From Asanoa iriomotensis (GTDB lineage Bacteria > Actinomycetota > Actinomycetes > Mycobacteriales > Micromonosporaceae), in contig NZ_BONC01000011.1 in NCBI RefSeq assembly GCF_016862515.1, positions 85,781 through 149,780 of the forward strand: a stretch of 64,000 nt of DNA, written 5' to 3'. The notes beneath the pieces were generated by a model. It did no database searches. It had not been told where the DNA came from and was given only the letters and a program-made list of their open reading frames with translations. The translations under genes and the position numbers were made by a program. Of the stretch, positions 43,081-50,354 are shown piece by piece; position 1 is the stretch's first letter; each line of letters starts with the position of its first letter.

Positions 43081-44676
43081 TCAAGCCTCGGGGCCGCCTG
43101 GTGTTCGCTCGACCAAGAGGTCCGGGTTGTATACCTTGAGGCGCGCTTGGACGGCCGGCAACAGGTCCACCCTCAGCCGCGATCTGAGCACCCGCAACGC
43201 GTCGGGAGTTGAGACCTCGGCGAGCGCCTTCAACAGCACGTTCGCCTCACCCCGCTTCGTTGTCTCATCCAGCGCGGCGATCAGCGCCGCGGTTGCCGGT
43301 TCGCCGCCGATCGCGGCGATCACTTTCGCCGCCGGCTCGACGTTGCCGGGATGCCGCCGCAGCAGTGGAACGAGCCGCGGAAGCAGTTGCGGACCGGCGA
43401 CGAGACGCAACGTGTCAGCGGCGAACTCTGCGACCGACCCTTTCGATGACGACAGGTAGCCGAGAAGCTCGTCCACGATCTTGGCGTCGACGGCAGCCGC
43501 GGCAGCGATCAAGCTCCGCACACCCGACGACTCGTGAAAGGAAAACCCGATGCTCGTTTCCAGCAGGTTGGCGCGCCTCTGGAGCAGCCCCGCGATGTCA
43601 ACCGCGTCGGCAACATCCGGCGAGCCCTGGTAGCCGGTCATGATCTCGCCGATCGAATCATCAGCTCGCCAGGCGACAGCGATGTCCGCGTCCTCGGTGA
43701 GCGTGACCAACAGACCGAGTCCGCTCACGCTCCTGACGTCACCCAGGGCGAATGCCACGTTGTACCGGGTTCGGTCGTCGTCGCTGGCACACAACGGGGC
43801 GAGTGCGATGACGGCCGCCTCGCCCGCGACACCCCATCGTCCGGGCCGGATGGCCTGCTCCGCATCGGGGAAACGCTCCAATAAGGCGTCTTGTGCCGCT
43901 TGGCCGCCGATCTCGCCGAGGCTGTAGGCGCTGACGGCCAAAACTGCCGGATCCAGCGACCGCAATCGCGCCGCGAGCCGTCTCACCACATGCTGTGTGC
44001 CGATGCCGACGAGAGTCGCGGCCGCCGACCAACGCGCCTCCGCGTCGTCGTCGACGACGGCGATCAGCGCATCAACCACGTCCGTCGTGGGCCAACCTGC
44101 GAGCGCCCGGGCGCTCGCGCTGCGGGCGTACGCGTCGCCGGACCGCAGGGCCGAGAGCAGTTCGGGCAGATCCTGGGCCTTGGCGACCGCCCCCGCGCGG
44201 TCATGCGCTTGCTGGGCCTCGGTGGACCACCACGCGTAATCGGCGGCGTCCGCCGGCGTGGTCTGCGGCCCGTCTCCAACGTCGGCTGCGCCATGCCTGA
44301 TCTGTTCTGCGGGAGCAGAGGGGAGTTCGCCGGCGCGCGCAGATATCCGCCGGCGTGCCGCTTCGATGACGTCAGCGAGTCCGTCATCGGTATTCGCCCC
44401 CAGCTCGTCGAGTTGAGGGAACACGCCTGGGTCGGCCAACTCGCCGACCAACCGGATCGCCTGGCGCCTGGCGTTGCCTGTTTCCGTTCGCAGCATGCGC
44501 AGCGCGATCGGCAGCACATCGTCAGCCTCGAGCCTGCGATGCTGGAGGATCCCCACGAGCGTCCACGCCCCTTGCTCGCGGACGTGCCGATTGGGATGTG
44601 TCAGACACAGCACCAGTCCTGGATCGCCGGCCGGACCGAGTTCGGCGATGAGCCGGACGACATGATTTCCGATCAT
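43081..44676 (-). CDS. HEAT-repeat protein paired with the NACHT gene
   Basis: A 531-residue all-helical protein built of HEAT-like repeats of 30-40 residues, for example NRHVREQGAWTLVGIL (about 29-44), DAYARSASARALAGW (about 180-194), EARWSAAATLVGIG and DRTRYNVAFALGDV, a solenoid used for protein binding. No catalytic motif, signal peptide or membrane helix is seen. The start at 44676 is two bases after the NACHT stop, so the two genes are one translational unit. It is the natural sensor or partner of the NACHT protein. The base composition looks less GC-rich than in neighbouring genes. Function unknown. Confidence 0.8.
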   Translation of the reverse strand: MIGNHVVRLIAELGPAGDPGLVLCLTHPNRHVREQGAWTLVGILQHRRLEADDVLPIALRMLRTETGNARRQAIRLVGELADPGVFPQLDELGANTDDGLADVIEAARRRISARAGELPSAPAEQIRHGAADVGDGPQTTPADAADYAWWSTEAQQAHDRAGAVAKAQDLPELLSALRSGDAYARSASARALAGWPTTDVVDALIAVVDDDAEARWSAAATLVGIGTQHVVRRLAARLRSLDPAVLAVSAYSLGEIGGQAAQDALLERFPDAEQAIRPGRWGVAGEAAVIALAPLCASDDDRTRYNVAFALGDVRSVSGLGLLVTLTEDADIAVAWRADDSIGEIMTGYQGSPDVADAVDIAGLLQRRANLLETSIGFSFHESSGVRSLIAAAAAVDAKIVDELLGYLSSSKGSVAEFAADTLRLVAGPQLLPRLVPLLRRHPGNVEPAAKVIAAIGGEPATAALIAALDETTKRGEANVLLKALAEVSTPDALRVLRSRLRVDLLPAVQARLKVYNPDLLVERTPGGPEA

Positions 44677-44678
44677 GG

Positions 44679-46430
44679 CTAGAACATGCTCCGGAGGTTT
44701 CTGGCATCGGCCGCCTCGAGAATGAACGGGATGGCGTCCGACGAACGGGTGGCGACGAGGAGCGTGAGCTTGCCTTTGTAGGCACCGTCCGACAGCCACA
44801 GAACGCCGCCGTCGCCGTCGTTCAGGAACTCTTGGGTGTCCGGCTCCACCGGGATGGCGGAGATCAGCTCAACGACGCGGCGGCGGGTCGCGTCGCCGCT
44901 CACGGCGGCGATCCTGGCCGCCAACATCGGATCCACCCGATCGAAGGCCAACGTCGCCAGCCGAAGAGTGGTTTCGTCATCGGCGATCCCGGCCATGAAC
45001 AGCAGTGTCTCGCTCCATTTCACGAGATTCAGATAGTCCGCACACAGAAGGTCGTCGTTCAGATCTGACAGCGACCGCAACAAGTGCTCCGCTGCGTAGT
45101 AGTCCTGGATCACCTGATGCGGAAACTGCAGCTCGGAACCGTTCTTCGTCAGCAGGTGGTGTTTGTGCAACGCCCCGATGCACTGGATCGCCAATGCGTC
45201 TGGGGCGGGCGCGCGGCCCGATAGGTAGCCGCGGACCACCTCCTCGGCGTCATCGAGCTGAATGGTCAGTCGGCCGTCGAGGCTCCCGCCGTTCCAGGTC
45301 ATCGCATGGGCCAGCGCGGCCAACGCCTGGGACCACCATTGCCGCACGGGGTCGGCGATGTGCAGGTCGGCTTTCATCTGCAGCTCGTAGACGGAGCCGA
45401 ACGAGCGCAACGTAGTGCTCAGCTGGGCTGGCACCTCCTTGCGGTCACGGTAGATGACGCACAGCATCGACAGGAACAACGGGATCCGCGAGAGGGCGTC
45501 CACCGTGGTCGTCGCCGCATTCCAGAACGCGTCGTTTTCAGCCGCCCCGAGCCGCGCCCGCGTGAATGTCGTCGCCGCCGCCCGGTCGAAGTCGAGCAGG
45601 GCGTAGACGTCCGCGTCCGGGAGAAGGTTCTGATCGGTGAGGTCGCGCGTGGTGGCGATCACCGGGACGTCGAACGTGAGCAGGAAGTTCTGGAGGCTGG
45701 TGCGCGCCGATGCCGACGGGAGTTCGTTCAGGCCGTCGAGAAGCAGTAGGAACTTGTCCCGCTCGAGTCGTTCGCGTAGGTCCTCGGAGCTCAACGGAAG
45801 TCCCTGACTGTGCAGGGTGTCCCGTAACAAATCCCACGCAGAGGTCTCCAGATGGCGCAGACGCAGCAGCACCGGGATCGGTTGACCCCGCTTCGCCTGG
45901 TGCAACCCCACCTGCTCGTAGAGGACCCGTTCCAACACGGTGGTCTTACCCGCACCGGGCCCGCCGACAAGCAGCGTCCGACGGGAGCCACGCCGAATCA
46001 GACAGGTAAGCGCCTCCACGGGCGTATCGTCGTGCCGCCGTTCGCCCGGCGTGTCGTCGGTGAACAACGCATGCCTCATCAACTCCTCAGCCGGTGGAAG
46101 AGTCGACCCGGCGCTCTCGCCGGGCGCCGAGACGCGGGCTGTCGGCACCCGGACAAGATTCAAAGCGACGTAGTTCCGTGCCCAGTGCGAATAGTCACGA
46201 ATGAGGCGATCCACATAGCTCGACAGTGACGTCGTATCGTCCTCATCGGATTTTCCTTTGCTGGCATGGAAGACGTCCCATACCAGCAAGGCGAGAACAA
46301 AGATGACGAAGCCAACCACCACCGGGCCCGTAGCGCTCGATGTCACCAGGTTGGTGAGCAGCGAGACCACAACAGCGAGCAGTGCTGACACGGCAGCGGT
46401 CAATCCTCTGCGCCTGCGCCGATCGCCCAC
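44679..46430 (-). CDS. Membrane-anchored NACHT-domain STAND ATPase
   Basis: A 583-residue protein. Two membrane helices (residues about 10-30 and 34-52) are followed by a NACHT NTPase: Walker A GGPGAGKT (156-163), Walker B FLLLLDGLNE (227-236, with the NACHT-type DGxNE), and a sensor-like VIATTRDL (about 259-266). A helical region with FPHQVIQDYYAAEHLL (about 425-440), the C-terminal NACHT-associated helical motif, follows, and then HEAT-like helices. NACHT proteins in bacteria include anti-phage sensors. There is no separate effector domain, so the membrane anchor itself or the partner HEAT protein may act. Start is GTG at 46430 with a weak ribosome site. Confidence 0.85.
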   Translation of the reverse strand: MGDRRRRRGLTAAVSALLAVVVSLLTNLVTSSATGPVVVGFVIFVLALLVWDVFHASKGKSDEDDTTSLSSYVDRLIRDYSHWARNYVALNLVRVPTARVSAPGESAGSTLPPAEELMRHALFTDDTPGERRHDDTPVEALTCLIRRGSRRTLLVGGPGAGKTTVLERVLYEQVGLHQAKRGQPIPVLLRLRHLETSAWDLLRDTLHSQGLPLSSEDLRERLERDKFLLLLDGLNELPSASARTSLQNFLLTFDVPVIATTRDLTDQNLLPDADVYALLDFDRAAATTFTRARLGAAENDAFWNAATTTVDALSRIPLFLSMLCVIYRDRKEVPAQLSTTLRSFGSVYELQMKADLHIADPVRQWWSQALAALAHAMTWNGGSLDGRLTIQLDDAEEVVRGYLSGRAPAPDALAIQCIGALHKHHLLTKNGSELQFPHQVIQDYYAAEHLLRSLSDLNDDLLCADYLNLVKWSETLLFMAGIADDETTLRLATLAFDRVDPMLAARIAAVSGDATRRRVVELISAIPVEPDTQEFLNDGDGGVLWLSDGAYKGKLTLLVATRSSDAIPFILEAADARNLRSMF

Positions 46431-46493
46431 GTACCACCCGATTCACCAGAACATCAATGGACGCTCGCGCAAATCGTAGTCGGTGGGCACCGA

Positions 46494-47270
46494 TTACAAA
46501 GTGTCGAGCGACGCCCGGCGTCGGGACTCCGCCTCGAAGAGGGTGAGCAGGACGGCTGCCACCACGGCGTATACGAGCCCGACCAGGGCCTCGCGCCACA
46601 GCGACGGCAGCGCCGCGCCGAAGCCCTCCCCGGCGACGAGCAGGCGGGCCGCCGACGCCGCGTGCGTGATCGGCAGCCAGCCGCCCACGACCCGCATCCA
46701 CTCCGGCAGGTGCTCGGCCGGCACGTTGACCCCGGTCAGCAGCAGCATCAGCGCCAGCGACACGTTGGAGATCAGCCACACGTCACGGAACCGCAGCCCG
46801 AGTGCGCCCAGGGTCAGCCCGAAGCACGCGCACGACAACGAACCCACCGCGAACGTCACCGCCAGGCCCGGCACGGCCGAGGCGGGAATCCGCAGGCCGA
46901 GCAGGAGCGACCCGACGGTCAGCGTGAACACGGCGATCAACAACCCGTTACCGGCGTACGGGAGGGCCCGGCCCAGGAAGATCAGCGTGCGCGACCGGGG
47001 CGAGAGCAGCACGTGGCCGAGCGTGCCCCAGCGGCGCTCGTTCGCGATCGCGATCGTGCCGCCGAACACGCAGGCGAGCGTGGCGGAGAGCACCGCGTTG
47101 CCGACGATGTAGAAGGTGTCGTCGGCGACGCCGAGCTGGCGGCCGAGATAGGCGAAGAACAGCAACTGGAACAGCGGCGCGACGAGCAGGGTGCCGACGA
47201 ACATCGACGGCGTCGCCCAGTTGAACAGGGCGCGGTAGGCGATCACGCCCCCGACGGTGAGCAGGCGCAC
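46494..47270 (-). CDS. ABC-2 exporter permease, second of a pair
   Basis: A 258-residue permease with six predicted helices (VGTLLVAPLFQLLFFAYLG, VLSATLACVFGG, ALMLLLTGVNVPAEHLPEWM). The NVPAEHLPEWM loop matches the ABC-2 pattern. GTG at 47270 has GAGGAG 4 nt upstream. Last gene of the ArsR-controlled cluster ATPase-permease-permease. A 6-2-6 inverted repeat (46480-46493) abuts the stop codon and is a weak terminator before the NACHT gene. Confidence 0.88.
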   Translation of the reverse strand: MRLLTVGGVIAYRALFNWATPSMFVGTLLVAPLFQLLFFAYLGRQLGVADDTFYIVGNAVLSATLACVFGGTIAIANERRWGTLGHVLLSPRSRTLIFLGRALPYAGNGLLIAVFTLTVGSLLLGLRIPASAVPGLAVTFAVGSLSCACFGLTLGALGLRFRDVWLISNVSLALMLLLTGVNVPAEHLPEWMRVVGGWLPITHAASAARLLVAGEGFGAALPSLWREALVGLVYAVVAAVLLTLFEAESRRRASLDTL

Positions 47271-47278
47271 GGAACTCC

Positions 47279-48052
47279 TCAGGCTAGGGCGAGGGTCGCG
47301 TTCGCGCGGGCGCGACGCTCCACGTAGGACATGACGGCGGCGCCGGCGACCAGGCACACCGCGCTGATCGCGAGGCAGGTGCCGAGCGACGGCCAGACCG
47401 GGCCGGCGCCGGTGACCGACTCGCGGACCGCGCGGGCGGCCCAGGTGGTCGGCAGCGCCGCGCCGATCGGGCCGGTCCAGCCGGGCAGCACGGTGACCGG
47501 CACGAGCATCCCGGAGACCAGCCAGACCGGATACTCGAGGGCGTTGTTCACCGCGTTGGCGTTGGGCACCAGCACGAACGTCGACGCCAGCAGCAGGCCG
47601 AACATGCCCAACCCGAGGATCGCCGCGGGCACGGCGACGGCGAACGCCAGCGGATGCGCGATGTCCAGCGGGATCCGGTAGACCAGGCCGCCCCAGAGCA
47701 GGGTGGCGACCATCGCGTACGTGCCGGTGACCGCGGTCGCCAGCGTGATCGGGAAGATCAGCAGCGCGGGCGGCCGCGGCGAGAGCATCAGCATCTCCAG
47801 CGTGCCCTGCCACCGCTGGGTCTGGATCGCGCCGCCGGAGCCGAACAGGACCGAGCTCCAGACCGCCATCATCCCGGCGCCGATCGCCGCCTCCAGCATC
47901 CGGTGCGGCTCGGTCCCGGCGCGGAACAGGTAGACCGCCAGCGTCGCCTGCACCAGCGGGATGATCAGCGCGGTGGCGATCTCGAACTGTGACCGGCTGA
48001 ACTGCTTGACGTGCAGCAGCGTGCCGAGGGCGACCAGCCGCACGACCCTCAC
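47279..48052 (-). CDS. ABC-2 exporter permease, first of a pair
   Basis: A 257-residue permease with six helices; SRSQFEIATALIIPLVQATL at the start and VSGMLVPVTVLPGWTGPIG are ABC-2 features. GTG at 48052 overlaps the ATPase stop (GTGA). Together with the next gene it gives a heterodimeric membrane part, unlike the single-permease exporters elsewhere in this window. Confidence 0.88.
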   Translation of the reverse strand: MRVVRLVALGTLLHVKQFSRSQFEIATALIIPLVQATLAVYLFRAGTEPHRMLEAAIGAGMMAVWSSVLFGSGGAIQTQRWQGTLEMLMLSPRPPALLIFPITLATAVTGTYAMVATLLWGGLVYRIPLDIAHPLAFAVAVPAAILGLGMFGLLLASTFVLVPNANAVNNALEYPVWLVSGMLVPVTVLPGWTGPIGAALPTTWAARAVRESVTGAGPVWPSLGTCLAISAVCLVAGAAVMSYVERRARANATLALA

Positions 48053-49047
48053 GCGGTCACCGTCGCGGGCGTGCGGTCGACCCCGTTGACGATCGTGACG
48101 TACGCGTCCTCGAGCGTCGGCTGCCGGGCGGTGACCCGGCCGAGCCGCACCCCGTCGAGCGCCCGCAGCACGTCGGCCTGCACGTCGACCGCGGCGTCGG
48201 ACTGCACGGTCAGCACCTGGCTGGTGCCGAGCACCTCGACGCTCGCCTCGCGTACACCTGGCAGCAGGTCGATGCCTTTGACCTGCGCGTCGGTGACGCC
48301 GAAGGCCTGCACCTCCAGCACCCGGCGACCCTGCGCGTAGTGCTTGAGCTCGTCGGCGGTGCCCAGCGCCTGGATCTCCCCGCCCGCGATCACCGCGATC
48401 CGGTCGCACAGCTCCTCGGCCTCGGCCATGTAGTGGGTGGTGAGCAGCACGGTCGTCCCCGTCGCGGCCAAGCCGGCGACCGTGCTGCGCAACTCCCGGG
48501 CGGCGACCGGGTCGACACCGATCGACGGCTCGTCGAGGAACAGGACCTCCGGCTCGTGCAGCAGCCCGCGGGCGATGTGCAGGCGCTGCCGCATGCCCCG
48601 CGAGTAGCCCTCGACCCGGTCCCGCTCCCGCCCGGCGAGGCCGACCAGCTCCAGCAGTTCGGCGATCCGCCGCTTCTGCCGGGCCGCCGGCACCCCGTAG
48701 AGCTCCGCGAAGTAGCGCAGGTTGTCCAGTCCGGACAGTCGGTCGTAGAGCCCGCGGTCGCCGCCGAAGACGTACCCGATCCGCTTGCGTACCTCCCGGG
48801 TCTGCGACACCACGTCGAAGCCGCACACCCGCGCGGTGCCCGAGGTCGGGATCAGCAGGGTGTTGAGCATCTTGATCGTGGTGGTCTTGCCGGCGCCGTT
48901 GGGCCCGAGCAGGCCGAACAGCTCGCCCCGGCGGACGTCGAGGTCCACGCCGCGGACGGCGTCGATCGCCACCCGGCGGGGGTTGAGCCACCCGGTGCGG
49001 GTGCGGTAGGTGCGGCGCAAGTCGCGCGCCTCGATCGCGAGAGCCAT
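48049..49047 (-). CDS. ABC-2 exporter ATPase
   Basis: A 332-residue ATPase. Walker A GPNGAGKTT (about 48-56), signature YSRGMRQRLHIA (about 147-158; Arg in place of the first Gly), Walker B VLFLDEPSIGVDP (about 166-178). The DEPSIGVDP form and the long C-terminal domain (about 230-332) match the NatA-like branch. TAGCGT at 49055-49060 lies 7 nt before the ATG, so it is probably leaderless, and an 18-bp palindrome lies 40 nt upstream. Confidence 0.9.
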   Translation of the reverse strand: MALAIEARDLRRTYRTRTGWLNPRRVAIDAVRGVDLDVRRGELFGLLGPNGAGKTTTIKMLNTLLIPTSGTARVCGFDVVSQTREVRKRIGYVFGGDRGLYDRLSGLDNLRYFAELYGVPAARQKRRIAELLELVGLAGRERDRVEGYSRGMRQRLHIARGLLHEPEVLFLDEPSIGVDPVAARELRSTVAGLAATGTTVLLTTHYMAEAEELCDRIAVIAGGEIQALGTADELKHYAQGRRVLEVQAFGVTDAQVKGIDLLPGVREASVEVLGTSQVLTVQSDAAVDVQADVLRALDGVRLGRVTARQPTLEDAYVTIVNGVDRTPATVTA

Positions 49048-49086
49048 GCCGGGGACGCTAGGTCGCGCCCGCCGTCGCGGATACGA

Positions 49087-49104
49087 ATTCGGCCTAGGCC
49101 GAAT
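49087..49104. promoter_or_regulatory. 18-bp palindromic operator of the ArsR-regulated exporter
   Basis: ATTCGGCCTAGGCCGAAT is a perfect palindrome. It overlaps the ArsR stop codon (49094-49096) and lies just upstream of the expected -35 of the exporter genes, whose -10 is at 49055-49060. It is the most likely binding site of the ArsR/DUF5937 protein. Confidence 0.75.
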
Positions 49105-50095
49105 GCTCGCGGCGTCCGTCTCCCAACAGGTTGAGCAGCGCGGTCCCGGCCGGCTCCAGGGAGTAGAGCACCCGCCGGCCGGCCCGGCGCCGGTTGACGA
49201 CCCCGGCCGCGGTGAGGGCGGCCAGGTGCTCCGAGACCGTGCTGGGCGCGAGGCCGAGGGTCGCCGCCAGGCCCACGGTGGTCGACGGCCGGGAGAGCGC
49301 GTCGAGTACGGCGGCCCGCCCGCGCCCGAGCAGGATGGCCAGGCGGTCCGGCGCGGGCTGCGGCCGGCCCTCGGCCAGGACGGCAGCACCGCGCGCCTGG
49401 TAGGAGACGGCGATGACCTCGGGGTGGTCGGTCGAGCACATCAGCGCGCCGGCCGAGAAGATCAGCGGGATCAGCAGCAGGCGCCGGTCGACGGCGTTGA
49501 ACGAATAGTCCAGGTGCTTGACCAGGGTCAACACCGGGCGCTCCCAGGTCACCCGCTGGTGCAGGCCGGTGAGCAGCGCGTCGGGCCCGTCGGCGGCCAG
49601 CGCCCGCGCCCGGTGCAGCACCTCCTCGTCGAGGGCGGCCCGCATCACCGGCCAATAAGGTGCCATCGCGGCTTCCCAGTAAGCGGCGAGAGCATCGGCG
49701 ACCTGGGCGAACGCCCGTTCCGGGTCGTCCCGGAACGGCCGGATCCAGTCGGGCGGGTCGCCGCCGTAGTAGCTGTCGAGCTGCTCCTCGACCACGGCTT
49801 GTGGCGTGTTGCAGAGCCCGTGCAACTCCTCGTCGAGGGTGGGCGCGGCCCCGGGCGGGATCGGCGTGAGGAAGTCCGGCGAACGGGGCAGGGCACTCAG
49901 GTAGAGCCGGATCGGGGCGGCGGCGGGCAGGTCCCGCAGCACGTCCCGGGCCCGCGCGGCCCACCCGGCGTACGGCCAGGGCACCTCGTGGGGGTTGCGC
50001 TCGATCAGATAGAGCCCGACCACGGTCTCCCAGAGCGGGCTGATCGCGATCCGGGTGCGATCGAGCGTGGGCGCGTCGAGCTCGATCCGGATCAC
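49094..50095 (-). CDS. ArsR-family regulator with N-terminal DUF5937-type domain
   Basis: A 333-residue regulator. The N-terminal 230 residues (starting VIRIELDAPTLDRTRIAIS, then PLWETVVGLYL) are the sensor part seen in DUF5937 regulators. The C-terminal 85 residues are an ArsR winged HTH: LAATLGLAPSTVSEHLAALT and VVNRRRAGRRVLYSL. No metal-binding Cys pairs are seen, so it likely senses an organic compound. GTG at 50095 follows TATTCT at 6 nt: leaderless. It precedes an ATPase and two permease genes on the same strand and probably represses them. Confidence 0.88.
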   Translation of the reverse strand: MIRIELDAPTLDRTRIAISPLWETVVGLYLIERNPHEVPWPYAGWAARARDVLRDLPAAAPIRLYLSALPRSPDFLTPIPPGAAPTLDEELHGLCNTPQAVVEEQLDSYYGGDPPDWIRPFRDDPERAFAQVADALAAYWEAAMAPYWPVMRAALDEEVLHRARALAADGPDALLTGLHQRVTWERPVLTLVKHLDYSFNAVDRRLLLIPLIFSAGALMCSTDHPEVIAVSYQARGAAVLAEGRPQPAPDRLAILLGRGRAAVLDALSRPSTTVGLAATLGLAPSTVSEHLAALTAAGVVNRRRAGRRVLYSLEPAGTALLNLLGDGRREHSA

Positions 50096-50149
50096 GAGTG
50101 GAGAATAAGTCGCGCGCGGTCGTTGTTGGTGGTCAGGTAGCCTTGTGTG

Positions 50150-50342
50150 CAATAGGCGATGATCCGGCCATCACCGGTGAGCCTCCGGAAGAACGGATCT
50201 TCGGATCTCATTAGAACCGGACGGGTTCGGCCCGTTACAGCCGGCCAACGAGCGGGTGGTCGTTGTTTGACCACCAAGCGGGGTGGTACCGCGGCCTTTG
50301 GGTCGTCCTCGCAGTCCACGACGTGTGTGAGCTGTTCGAGGA
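50150..50342 (+). promoter_or_regulatory. T-box riboswitch of ileS, translational type
   Basis: The leader contains the T-box core GGGTGGTACCGCGG (50281-50294), whose TGG bulge pairs with the tRNA acceptor end. A short stem I region (about 50157-50225) precedes it, with ATC at 50162-50164 as a candidate isoleucine specifier. Downstream, TCCTCG (50306-50311) is the exact complement of CGAGGA (50337-50342), the ribosome site of ileS. Uncharged tRNA-Ile would stabilise the antisequestrator and free the ribosome site. Actinobacterial ileS genes are known for this translational design. A TAGCCT at 50138-50143 could be the -10 box. Confidence 0.9.
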
Positions 50343-50354
50343 GATTGACCACCG

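Noticed and set aside
43081..46430. A prophage or integrative element carrying the NACHT and HEAT genes
   Set aside because: No integrase, transposase, tRNA or flanking repeat is visible; only the lower GC look and the gene content suggest mobility.
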